Shown here piece by piece: positions 35,021 through 52,682 of a stretch of DNA of 64,000 nucleotides. Within the stretch, counting starts at the first letter, position 1, and each line of letters opens with the position of its first letter. The stretch covers positions 186,743,801 to 186,807,800 of the forward strand of contig JAIOJX010000025.1 of NCBI GenBank assembly GCA_022376925.1, read 5' to 3'. The notes beneath the pieces are model-generated. The model was given only the letters and a program-made list of their open reading frames with translations. It ran no database searches and had not been told where the DNA came from. The stretch is from Tragulus kanchil (taxonomy: Eukaryota > Chordata > Mammalia > Artiodactyla > Tragulidae). The translations under genes and the position numbers were made by a program.

Positions 35021-35278
35021 CGGCTTCCCTGGTGGCTCAGCAGTAAAGAATCTGCCAGCCAGTGCAGGAGACACAGGTTTGATCCCGGATCCAAGAAGAT
35101 CCCACACGCCAGAGAGCAACGAAGCCCGTGGGCCACAATTACGGAGCCCGCGCGCTGGAGCCCATGCTCTGCAACAAGAGACGCCCCCTCAGTGAGAAGC
35201 CCGCACACGGCAACAGGGAAAAGCCAGGGCAGCAGTGTAGAGCCAGCTCGGCCAAAAATGAATGAATAAATGCATTTT
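35021..35278 (+). mobile_element. Bov-tA SINE
   Basis: GGCTTCCCTGGTGGCTCAGC, then AAAGAATCTGCCAGCCAGTG, a GGTTTGATCCC B-box-like segment, and a tail AAAAATGAATGAATAAATGC. It sits immediately after the BovB tail, a common arrangement because Bov-tA elements use BovB machinery and insert in A-rich sites. Confidence 0.87.
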
Positions 35279-35842
35279 TAAAGGCTTAAACAATAAAGAG
35301 CTTCTACGAGAAGCCTACAGGTAACATCACGCTCGTTGGTGAAAGACGACGATCTTTTTTCCCTCAGATCAGGAGTGAGGCAATGATGCTGTGCTCATAA
35401 CTTCTTTTCAATACTGTCCTGGAGTGCTCAAAGGAGGAACAAAGTAAGAAACCAAAACAAAAGGCACGCAGATGAGAGAGCAGGAAGTGAACTGCCTCCA
35501 CTTACAGAAGATATGATTGTAAACACAGGAAGTCCTAAGGAATGTATTTACAGAGCTACTAGACCAATGAACAAGTTTGGTAGGGGTGCAAGCTACCAAT
35601 CCAAACATCAATTGTATTTCTGTGTACTACCAACAAACCATTGGAAAATTTATATACTGAGAAATAGATTTAATAAAGTATGAATTACACTTCTCCAAAG
35701 GGAGAGCTATATCATGTTCAAAAATTGCCAGATTCAAATTTGTATCAGGTCAGTTCTCTTCAAGTTCATCAATAGTTGATCTATAGATCAATGCTGTCTC
35801 TTATTCAGCAGGCTTTTTTGGAGTACAAAAAGGTAAGTTGGT

Positions 35843-38090
35843 TTGAAATTTATATAGAAATACAAGAGATCTATAGCAACCAAAACACATTTAGAAAAGA
35901 AGAACAGATTGGAAGATCCGCACCACCTGACCTCAAGACTTTCTACAAACTACAGTCAGTAATCAAGATGAGACAGACATCTGACCAGAGTGAACAGAGT
36001 CTAGAAATAGACTCACTGGTCGACAGTGAATTGATTTTTGACACAGCACCACAAAAATCCAATGGGAGAATAAAAAGACGTTTAATAAGTCTTTGGAACG
36101 ACTGGAACAACTCCATAATCATGAGAAAAAATAAACCTCAATATCTGAATTACATCATGCACAACAGTTAATCTGAGTTGGATCAGCGATCGAAACATCA
36201 ATCGAAACAGCATCCCAGCGCTAGAATAGGATCTGGGGAAACAGACTCATGACCGTGGTGGGTGTTCCTAGGCCACAGGAGCTCAGCCAGAGAAGAGGAG
36301 TGGCAGCTGCCTCTGATCTAGCTGTTCAGTCAGCAAGTCCAGGGCGGTTCTCCGCGAGCCCCTGGACGGCAGAACGCCAGGTTCCCTGTCCTTCACCACC
36401 TCCTGGAGCCTGGTCAAGCTCATGTCCGTTGAGTCAAGAGCAAACTCTCTGCCCCCCACTGCCAAAGGCACCATCAACTTACACCCTCCAGACGGGGTGC
36501 CACAGGTCAGGATAGAACCCCCACCCTTCTGCTTCAGACAAGTGAAGACCGACCCAACGTGTGAGAACATGGTGACAACGGACGGCAGTTCCGAGAGCAG
36601 AGACGCGGGTGGGAGAGGGCCGGACACCCAGGTCCCTCGGAGGAAGCTCCGTGGTCCAGAAGGTGGGGTCGGGCATGGGCGGGCCCTGCCTCGGGGAGGG
36701 GTGGGGGAAGACCCTCAGATGCCCGTGTGGGGGCCGTGGGCTGGGCGGACCTGGGGCTGGGCTGCACTTCCAGGGGGAACACCCTGAGTTGGGGCCCAAA
36801 GTCCAGGGTGCCGACTTCACTCATGACTGGGGGTCCCCATTGTCTCCAAGGCACCCACTGGCCCACCGGCCTGCCTGCTGCCCCCGGCACAGAGGGCCAC
36901 CCCCCGGGCCCACACGGCTGTAACCTAAGCACTGCCCATTAAAACTTTGGGCCGCTTGAAATTTATATAGAAATACAAGAGATCTATAGCAACCAAAACA
37001 CATTTAGAAAAGAAGAACAGATTGGAAGATCCGCACCACCTGACCCCAAGACTTCCTACAAACTACAGTCAGTAATCAAGATGAGACAGACATCTGACCA
37101 GAGTGAACAGAGTCTAGAAATAGACTCACTGGTCGACAGTGAATTGATTTTTGACACAGCACCACAAAAATCCAATGGGAGAATAAAAAGACGTTTAATA
37201 AGTCTTTGGAACGACTGGAACAACTCCATAATCATGAGAAAAAATAAACCTCAATATCTGAATTACATCATGCACAACAGTTAATCTGAGTTGGATCAGC
37301 GATCGAAACATCAATCGAAACAGCATCCCAGCGCTAGAATAGGATCTGGGGAAACAGACTCATGACCGTGGTGGGTGTTCCTAGGCCACAGGAGCTCAGC
37401 CAGAGAAGAGGAGTGGCAGCTGCCTCTGATCTAGCTGTTCAGTCAGCAAGTCCAGGGCGGTTCTCCGCGAGCCCCTGGACGGCAGCACGCCAGGTTCCCT
37501 GTCCTTCAGCACCTCCTGGAGCCTGGTCAAGCTCATGTCCGTTGAGTCAAGAGCAAACTCTCTGCCCCCCACTGCCAAAGGCACCATCAACTTACACCCT
37601 CCAGACGGGGTGCCACAGGTCAGGATAGAACCCCCACCCTTCTGCTTCAGACAAGTGAAGACCGACCCAACGTGTGAGAACATGGTGACAACGGACGGCA
37701 GTTCCGAGAGCAGAGACGCGGGTGGGAGAGGGCCGGACACCCAGGTCCCTCGGAGGAAGCTCCGTGGTCCAGAAGGTGGGGTCGGGCATGGGCGGGCCCT
37801 GCCTCGGGGAGGGGTGGGGGAAGACCCTCAGATGCCAGTGTGGGGGCCGTGGGCTGGGCGGACCTGCCGTGGGGCTGGGCTGCACTTCCAGGGGGAACAC
37901 CCTGAGTTGGGGCCCAAAGTCCAGGGTGCCGACTTCACTCATGACTGGGGGTCCCCATTGTCTCCAAGGCACCCACTGGCCCACCGGCCTGCCTGCTGCC
38001 CCCGGCACAGAGGGCCACGGCCCCCGCCTCTGCCCGGGGAGCGTTACTATTCTTGGCTGTAACCTAAGCAGCTGCCCATTAAAATTCCAT
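35843..38090. repeat. Tandem direct duplication 11 (2 x about 1.1 kb)
   Basis: Unit 1 is about 35843-36950 and unit 2 about 36956-38090, offset 1113, increasing near the end. The tail of unit 1 (36893-36955) is a shortened version of 38018-38090: the stretch between GGGCCAC and TGTAACC lost about 25 bases and GCAGCTGCCC became GCACTGCCC. Another deletion lies near 36752 (GACCTGGGGC versus GACCTGCCGTGGGGC). Confidence 0.9.
36216..36955. other. Single-copy type sequence after the old L1
   Basis: GC-rich with no recognisable exon. Its counterpart is 37331-38090. Confidence 0.35.
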
Positions 38091-38260
38091 TAGTTTCGAA
38101 GGCCTGAGCTGCAGTTGATATTTCTAATTATTGTGAAATTAAAATTGTCCCTATAATTTAAGGATAATTGCAGGAGATGCCAGCTGGCACCCCGGGGAGT
38201 CACACTGTTCCCGGAGAACTTGGAAAGTCTCGTGAAAGTTCTCTGAACATGAAAAGACGA
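38050..38260. promoter_or_regulatory. AT-rich candidate conserved non-coding element
   Basis: An AT-rich island (about 38080-38175) in GC-rich DNA carries homeodomain-like cores (CTAATTATTG, TTAAAATTG, GATAATTGC) next to E-boxes (CAGCTG near 38062 and CCAGCTGG near 38180). It has no repeat signature I recognise. This is the composition of many vertebrate developmental enhancers, but conservation was not tested. Copy at about 39030-39242. Confidence 0.3.
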
Positions 38261-38510
38261 AGGCGTTTGGGGAAATGGGGGTCGGGGTTCAGGCACAAAG
38301 CTGGAATCTAAATTTCAGCAGTAATGGGCGGCTGCGAGCTAGGGACCTGGGGGTGGGCTGGGGCGAGAAGCAGCTGGGAAGCTGTGGCCCCCAGACCCCG
38401 GGCAGCCTGAGCTGTGGGCTTCACAGAGGAGGACGGAGCAGCGGATCAGTGAGGAATCGCCCGTGGGATGGGGGTGCGTGCGGACAAGAGCACACAGGTG
38501 GGAGAGGACG

Positions 38511-38672
38511 GGCAGAGGAGAAGGGGCTCAAAGGATGAGGTGGTTGGCTGGCACCATCAGCTCAGTGGACACGAGCCTGAGCAAACGCAGGAAGACGGTG
38601 GCGGGCAGGGAAGCCCACAGGCCGTGCGGTTGCCGAGAGTCAAACACGACTGAGGACTGAACGACGACAGAC
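38511..38672 (+). mobile_element. BovB 3'-end fragment
   Basis: GGATGAGGTGGTTGGCTGGC, CATCAGCTCAGTGGACACGA, GGCAGGGAAGCCCAC and AGTCAAACACGACTGAGGAC, ending ACGACGACAG, follow the last 160 bases of BovB. Repeated at about 39493-39654 by duplication 12. Confidence 0.8.
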
Positions 38673-39967
38673 AAGCTGGGCCGTCTCCAGAAGCGGGTGG
38701 ACAGCTTGCGGGCGAGGCCTGCCTGGAGGGGCTTTCGTGGCGATGCAGCGGGTGGCAGCGGAGCAGGAAGGGGCAGGGCCGGGCGCCGGGCCGCCGCGGA
38801 GAGAGGCCCTGACGTGAGCCGAGCCCCGGGGCCCGCCCGACACCGCGCGGCCCTCCCAGCCGCCCTTCTCCCAACTCGGGCTCCAGGGACCAGCTGCCCG
38901 TGGGGGGCGGGGGCCTCCACCCTAGGACCCTGCACACTCCTGGGCTCCCCTCCCTGTCAGGCCTGCCCCTACCCTCTGCGGCCCTGGCACAGAGGGCCAC
39001 GGCCCCCGCCTCTGCCCGGGGAGCGTTACTATTCTTGGCTGTAACCTAAGCAGCTGCCCATTAAAATTCCATTAGTTTCGAAGGCCTGAGCTGCAGTTGA
39101 TATTTCTAATTATTGTGAAATTAAAATTGTCCCTATAATTTAAGGATAATTGCAGGAGATGCCAGCTGGCACCCCGGGGAGTCACACTGTTCCCGGAGAA
39201 CTTGGAAAGTCTCGTGAAAGTTCTCTGAACATGAAAAGACGAAGGCGTTTGGGGAAATGGGGGTCGGGGGTCAGGCACAAAGCTGGAATCTAAATTTCAG
39301 CAGTAATGGGCGGCTGCGAGCTAGGGACCTGGGGGTGGGCTGGGGCGAGAAGCAGCTGGGAAGCTGTGGCCCCCAGACCCCGGGCAGCCTGAGCTGTGGG
39401 CTTCACAGAGGAGGACGGAGCAGCGGATCAGTGAGGAATCGCCCGTGGGATGGGGGTGCGTGCGGACAAGAGCACACAGGTGGGAGAGGACGGGCAGAGG
39501 AGAAGGGGCTCAAAGGATGAGGTGGTTGGCTGGCACCATCAGCTCAGTGGACACGAGCCTGAGCAAACGCAGGAAGACGGTGGCAGGCAGGGAAGCCCAC
39601 AGGCCGTGCGGTTGCCGAGAGTCAAACACGACTGAGGACTGAACGACGACAGACAAGCTGGGCCGTCTCCAGAAGCGGGTGGACAGCTTGCGGGCGAGGC
39701 CTGCCTGGAGGGGCTTTCGTGGCGATGCAGCGGGTGGCAGCGGAGCAGGAAGGGGCAGGGCCGGGCGCCGGGCCGCCGCGGAGAGAGGCCCTGACGTGAG
39801 CCGAGCCCCGGGGCCCGCCCGACACCGCGCGGCCCTCCCAGCCGCCCTTCTCCCAACTCGGGCTCCAGGGACCAGCTGCCCGTGGGGGGCGGGGGCCTCC
39901 ACCCTAGGACCCTGCACACTCCTGGGCTCCCCTCCCTGTCAGGCCTGCCCCTACCCTCTGCGGCCCT

Positions 39968-41232
39968 GGGTCAGAGCCAGGCTAGAGGCGAAGGGAAGGC
40001 AGGTCGGGAGGGCCACTCTTGTTGGCCCCACGGGCAGGGCTGCCCCGCCCGCGTGGCCCACAGGCTGGCACTGCCCTCTGTCAGCCCCTCCCTCGCTGGC
40101 TGCCCCGAGGGCTGTGTCAGACTCGACCGTGTCCCCAGGAGGGTCCCGTGGCTGGTGCTCAGGGAGCTTTGGGGAATGGACGCCTGTGGCCCAGGGCAGG
40201 ACAGCGCTGCACAGCCCTGCGGCCTGGGGACAGGCCCCGGGCGGGAGCCCTCCCCCGAGAGCAGCGTTCCCGCCGCCTGTGCCACAGGCCGCCGAGCGGA
40301 CTGGACCGCCTCTCCCTCGAGGAGACTCTCAGCAGGGCTCTGCCCCTTCCTCAGCGCGCCGCCCGGGCTGCTACTGTGCCTGTGTGTGGTCTGCCCACCC
40401 AGGCGGCCTGGGTAACAGGGCAGCCCCAGGATCCCCGGGACACAACATGCTTTTCAACCTGCGGGGGACGGACCCTCACGGCCCCTCCACCCCTCTCAGC
40501 TGCCTCCACCCGGCCAGAGCCAGCAGGTGTCTCCTCTCCGCTGCCTCAAGTGTCCTCAGAGCCACTGAGCGGCGGTGACCCAGGCTGGGTCCCCAGAGAG
40601 ACCCTGAACAAAGCGTAGCTCTCCGCTCCCCTGGGGCCTGCCTTCTGCCGCCGCCCGGGCCCAGCAAGACTGCGGAGGAACTGGGGGACGCGCCGGACGG
40701 GCCCCTCACCTGTGGATCCCCTCCCGGAGGCAGCTCCGTCCAGGGTGCCCCCGGCTCCCGCGCGTCCTGCCCGTCCCGGGCCTCGTCTCCCGCAGGCAGC
40801 CTGCCCTCCCAGCGCGTCCATGCCCCGCGGCTCCTCGGCCTCTCCTCCCACTTGCTCCCCGCCCCGTGGCGTCCACTCCCAAGGCCCTCGAGGGTCCCGC
40901 CTGTCCCGGGCTGGGGGCTCCGCGGGTGGGGTGCGTGGGCAGGGGCGCTGATCCTATGCGTGTGGCTGACCCGGCGGAAGGCCGGGTGAGGGCATGGATG
41001 AAAGGCCAGCGGGCGGGGCAGCCCCGAGGGCGGGCCCGGGGTCCTGCGTGTCCTGACCCTGCGTGGGCACTGGGGGGCACACCTGCCCCCGGGCCGCCCC
41101 CTCCACGCCTGGCCGTGAGCCCCGCTCCCCACAACCCGCATCCAAAGCCGCTTCCAGGACCGTCGGCAGGGAGGACGCCAGGGAGACGCCCGCGCGGCCT
41201 TCCGGGGGCGTCCAGGCCGGGCGGGCGGCCGT
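39968..41232. other. GC-rich 3' flank of MSANTD1, including its 3' UTR
   Basis: The MSANTD1 3' UTR must start at 41232 and run leftwards. I found no AATAAA or ATTAAA on the minus strand down to about 40000, so its end is undefined. Long open frames here on both strands look like composition artefacts. Confidence 0.4.
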
Positions 41233-48075
<6,843 letters not shown>

Positions 48076-48429
48076 AACTGCATAAGCTACAACAACAGAA
48101 ACCTTTTAACTGAAAGCCCAGGAATCAGGGCCGCCCTGACGGGCCATCAATACTGCCGCGAGCGGGCCAGGCCCAGAACTGGCGGCCCGGCGCCCGGCCC
48201 TGCCTCCCGCCCCAGCCCGGCCAGCCTGGGTCAGCGAGGGACGCCCCTCCGCTGGGCAGACGAGGCTCCGGGGGCCAGGTAGGATCCAGGCCGAAGCCCT
48301 GGCCTCGGCCCCACCCCGGCTCACGCTGCAGGGCCCAGGCAGGGCTCAAGATGGGGGGCTGGGGTGCAACAGGAAAAGAGGGAGACCCAGCAGGGAGACG
48401 GGAGGACAGAGGGTGGGAAGGGCAGACGG
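48076..48429. other. Intergenic sequence between HTT and MSANTD1
   Basis: GC-rich, with no exon or named repeat recognised. Confidence 0.4.
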
Positions 48430-50584
48430 ACAGACGAGGGGCGGACGCGGGACCCCGGCTCCTGGCCCCCAGCGTCCCCCCAGCCACACGCCCCGCGCAC
48501 AGCGGTCCCCAGCCCCCGGCGCACACTCGGGATTCAGACGCCACTGCCACCAGGCCAGCCGGGTCGCCGTCCGCCCGCTGCCCTCCTTGCAGGGGTGCTG
48601 ATGCTGGCCTGGGCCGAGGAGCAGTGCAGAACCCAACGCGGAGGGCGGCTGGGGGCAGGCAGAGTGGACGCCGAGCAGGGCCCGTGAGGCTCCCAGGCTC
48701 AGAGGCGTTTTGGTTCCCCACTTCTTATAGACCAAATCCTCCGTGACAGTCTCTGAGGCCCAAAGGACAGAGCGGGTGCTAACAAAGGAGGGACTGGGGA
48801 CCCTGTACACCCCCTGATCTCGTCAGCAAGCCCACCTTTGTGCAACTTTGCAGAAGGAGAAAGGAAGACTGTGGTTGCCTTGATCCCTACCCCAGAGCCC
48901 TGCCTGGGTGCCCTCTCTCTGCTCCCGGGCTGAGGGGCACAGTGGAGGTGCTGGTGAAACCGTTCCTCTCAGTTTGGGGCTTAGACCCACGTGCCAGAAC
49001 GCAAACACAGCCAACCCTGCTGCGGACTTGAACTTGACCAAAATGCACAGATCACAGACCTGCTTTCAGGACCTGATGAAGCTCAGGTTCTTGAGGTCTC
49101 ATCACAGAAAGAATTCAGTGAGACAAATGTGAGAGGAGGGAAGTGGGTTCATTCAGAGACCCCCTGCACAGACCGTGCCTTGCAATGTGACGTGTTAGCT
49201 GCTCCTGGGTTGGGAAGATCCCCTGGAGGAGGAAATGCAACCCCGTCCAGTCTTCTTGCCTGGTGAGTCCCGTGGACAGAGGAGCCTGGCGGGCTACAGC
49301 CCGTGGAGTCGCAAAGAGTCGGAATGACTAACACTTTCAGCTTAGCTTTTCTGAGCTGGGTAATTTCATAGGCTAATGAGTGGGAGGATTATTCCGACGA
49401 TTTTAGTAAGGAGGCGGAGCCTTCCAGCAGTTGGGCCACTGCCCACTCTTGGCCTCTGGTGGTGGCCTTGGAGTTGCCGTGGGGCCTGCAGGGGGAGGTT
49501 CCGCTGGCTGCCACAGGCCAGACGACAGGGGCGGACGGGACCCCGCTCCTGGCCCCAGCGCCCCCAGCCACACGCCCGACAGCGGTCCCCAGCCCCGGCG
49601 ACACTGGGATTCAGACGCCACTGCCACCAGGCCAGCCGGTGCCGTCCGCCGCTGCCCTCCTTGCAGGGGTGCTGATGCTGGCCTGGGCCGAGGAGCAGTG
49701 CAGAACCCAACGCGGAGGGCGGCTGGGGCAGGCAGAGTGGACGCCGAGCAGGGCCCGTGAGGCTCCCAGGCTCAGAGGCGCTTTTGGTTCCCCACTTCTT
49801 ATAGACCAAATCCTCCGTGACAGTCTCTGAGGCCCAAAGGACAGAGGGGGTGCTAACAAAGGAGGGACTGGGGACCCTGTACACCCCCTGATCTCGTCAG
49901 CAAGCCCACCTTTGTGCAACTTTGCAGAAGGAGAAAGGAAGACTGTGGTTGCCTTGATCCCTACCCCAGAGCCCTGCCTGGGTGCCCTCTCTCTGCTCCC
50001 GGGCTGAGGGGCACAGTGGAGGTGCTGGTGAAACCGTTCCTCTCAGTTTGGGGCTTAGACCCACGTGCCAGAACGCAAACACAGCCAACCCTGCTGCGGA
50101 CTTGAACTTGACCAAAATGCACAGATCACAGACCTGCTTTCAGGACCTGATGAAGCTCAGGTTCTTGAGGTCTCATCACAGAAAGAATTCAGTGAGACAA
50201 ATGTGAGAGGAGGGAAGTGGGTTCATTCAGAGACCCCCTGCACAGACCGTGCCTTGCAATGTGACGTGTTAGCTGCTCCTGGGTTGGGAAGATCCCCTGG
50301 AGGAGGAAATGCAACCCCGTCCAGTCTTCTTGCCTGGTGAGTCCCGTGGACAGAGGAGCCTGGCGGGCTACAGCCCGTGGAGTCGCAAAGAGTCGGAATG
50401 ACTAACACTTTCAGCTTAGCTTTTCTGAGCTGGGTAATTTCATAGGCTAATGAGTGGGAGGATTATTCCGACGATTTTAGTAAGGAGGCGGAGCCTTCCA
50501 GCAGTTGGGCCACTGCCCACTCTTGGCCTCTGGTGGTGGCCTTGGAGTTGCCGTGGGGCCTGCAGGGGGAGGTTCCGCTGGCTG
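48430..50584. repeat. Tandem direct duplication 14 (2 x 1.074 kb)
   Basis: Unit 1 is about 48430-49510 and unit 2 about 49518-50584, offset 1074 after the first ~250 bases. The head of unit 2 (49518-49660) is degraded: CGCGGGACCCCGG became CGGGACCCCG, a CCCGCGCACAGC stretch became CCGACAGC, and GGCGCACACTCGGG became GGCGACACTGGG. Losses fall in homopolymers and GC dinucleotides. Confidence 0.9.
49196..49345 (+). mobile_element. Bov-A-type SINE
   Basis: GGTTGGGAAGATCCCCTGGA, GGAGGAAATGCAACCCC, TGGACAGAGGAGCCTGGCGG and AGTCGCAAAGAGTCGGAATG are the Bov-A unit in plus orientation without a complete tRNA-like head. Repeated at 50270-50419 by duplication 14. Confidence 0.88.
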
Positions 50585-52682
50585 ACGTGCTGCAGCGAGT
50601 GCACACTGAGGATCAAGGTCCGGCCGAAGCTGACTTCTACCATCGTGGACCCGCTGATTGCAATCAGCCTGTGCCGGGTCCTCGGGCTCCACCATTCTTC
50701 CCGAGGCTGCGCCCACCTCTTTCCTTCTGCCCCGGTAGCCTCCCGCGCCCCCCTCTGCCTGGCAAAGTAACACGGCCACTCTTGCCTTCTCCTCCAGACC
50801 CTGCCCCCGCACTTCTGTTGGCACCTGTCCACAGACAGCTGAGATTCTGGCCACAGTGTGTCCCTCCCGCCCTGCACGGGCCTGCTTTGTCCACAAAGCC
50901 TGCTCCTTGTACCCCCAGAAAAGGGCCTGGTGCCGTCTTACGGAGTAAAAGAATGAACAAATGACCTCAAGTAGCTCCCCTCCCTTTCCCGAAGGTCCTG
51001 GACTTGGCTGCTGGACTTGCCGGCGAACTTTTACTCCTCCAAAACCCCGTCCCAGTACCACCTCCTCTCTGTGGTCTTCCTAGTCCACGTTGGTCCTTCT
51101 TCCCTTTATCCTCATGCAAACTGGATCTCCCCTGGGCCAGCCGTCCACCTCCTGCCCTCCAGCCGCGTGGCCCTGGGCTGAGAAGGCTTGCCGAGGCAGC
51201 AGGTTCCGTTCGAAGTGTGCTACGTCTGTCTTTAACCTGGATCCTCACGGCGCTCTCGTGAGCACGGACGGCCCGGCAGCTATTCCCACTGGACAGATGC
51301 CTCGCCGAGGGTCAGAGGCGAGACCACCCTGCGAGCGAGGGGCCAAGCTGGGCTCTGAACCCGGCAGGCTGGCTCAGGGCTGGCTCTGACCTGTGCTATG
51401 CCGCGGCCAGCAGGCTCCCCGTGAAGGACACGTCGCCCCTCTCTGCCCGCGGTCCTGGGGAGGGGCCCACCACTGAGCACAAATGGCCGCCTGCCCTGTG
51501 GGCACTGTTTCCTGGGAGAGCCTCTAACGAACGCTGACCTTGGTCAGAGTGGCCACTGGCTGGGGTCCCTGGGAGGATTATTCCGACGATTTTAGTAAGG
51601 AGGCGGAGCCTTCCAGCAGTTGGGCCACTGCCCACTCTTGGCCTCTGGTGGTGGCCTTGGAGTTGCCGTGGGGCCTGCAGGGGGAGGTTCCGCTGGCTGA
51701 CGTGCTGCAGCGAGTGCACACTGAGGATCAAGGTCCGGCCGAAGCTGACTTCTACCATCGTGGACCCGCTGATTGCAATCAGCCTGTGCCGGGTCCTCGG
51801 GCTCCACCATTCTTCCCGAGGCTGCGCCCACCTCTTTCCTTCTGCCCCGGTAGCCTCCCGCGCCCTCTGCCTGGCAAAGTAACACGGCCACTCTTGCCTT
51901 CTCCTCCAGACCCTGCCCCCGCACTTCTGTTGGCACCTGTCCACAGACAGCTGAGATTCTGGCCACAGTGTGTCCCTCCCGCCCTGCACGGGCCTGCTTT
52001 GTCCACAAAGCCTGCTCCTTGTACCCCCAGAAAAGGGCCTGGTGCCGTCTTACGGAGTAAAAGAATGAACAAATGACCTCAAGTAGCTCCCCTCCCTTTC
52101 CCGAAGGTCCTGGACTTGGCTGCTGGACTTGCCGGCGAACTTTTACTCCTCCAAAACCCCGTCCCAGTACCACCTCCTCTCTGTGGTCTTCCTAGTCCAC
52201 GTTGGTCCTTCTTCCCTTTATCCTCATGCAAACTGGATCTCCCCTGGGCCAGCCGTCCACCTCCTGCCCTCCAGCCGCGTGGCCCTGGGCTGAGAAGGCT
52301 TGCCGAGGCAGCAGGTTCCGTTCGAAGTGTGCTACGTCTGTCTTTAACCTGGATCCTCACGGCGCTCTCGTGAGCACGGACGGCCCGGCAGCTATTCCCA
52401 CTGGACAGATGCCTCGCCGAGGGTCAGAGGCGAGACCACCCTGCGAGCGAGGGGCCAAGCTGGGCTCTGAACCCGGCAGGCTGGCTCAGGGCTGGCTCTG
52501 ACCTGTGCTATGCCGCGGCCAGCAGGCTCCCCGTGAAGGACACGTCGCCCCTCTCTGCCCGCGGTCCTGGGGAGGGGCCCACCACTGAGCACAAATGGCC
52601 GCCTGCCCTGTGGGCACTGTTTCCTGGGAGAGCCTCTAACGAACGCTGACCTTGGTCAGAGTGGCCACTGGCTGGGGTCCCT
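50456..52682. repeat. Tandem direct duplication 15 (2 x 1.11 kb)
   Basis: Unit 1 is 50456-51570 and unit 2 is 51571-52682. The offset is 1115, then 1112 after a C-run loss near 51865 (CGCGCCCCCCTCTGCC reduced to CGCGCCCTCTGCC). Unit 1 begins inside unit 2 of duplication 14, so 49385-49510 is present in three copies. Confidence 0.92.
51239..51405 (-). mobile_element. MIR element, nearly full length
   Basis: GATCCTCACGGCGCTCTCGT, AGCTATTCCCACTGGACAGA, CCAAGCTGGGCTCTGAACCC and GCAGGCTGGCTCAGG follow MIR in reverse. Further copies at 52351-52517 and 53566-53732 come from duplications 15 and 16. Confidence 0.7.

Larger units (their letters stand above)
28690..36215 (+). mobile_element. Old L1 (L1M type), broken into segments by later insertions
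   Basis: Five collinear pieces follow one L1 in plus orientation: 28690-29708 (pre-ORF2, for example ATCAGAAACAATGGAAGCCC and ATTGAATATAAATGGACTAA), 31992-32645 (ORF2 endonuclease region, ACACCCATCAGCCACAGAAC), 32882-33375 (GAAATTAATGAAATAGAGAA, then AGAAGTTGGTTTTTTGAAG), 34170-34650 (RT region) and 35279-36215 (post-RT ORF2). All frames are destroyed. The remaining L1 is about 3.6 kb and accounts for the AT-rich composition of this block. The last piece is partly repeated at 36956-37330 by duplication 11. The subfamily is not assigned. Confidence 0.8.
38004..39967. repeat. Tandem direct duplication 12 (2 x 0.982 kb)
   Basis: Units are 38004-38985 and 38986-39967, constant offset 982. The join has microhomology GGCACAGAGG. 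Differences are few (GGGGTTCAGG near 38284 versus GGGGGTCAGG near 39266, and GTGGCGGGC near 38596 versus GTGGCAGGC near 39578). Confidence 0.92.
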
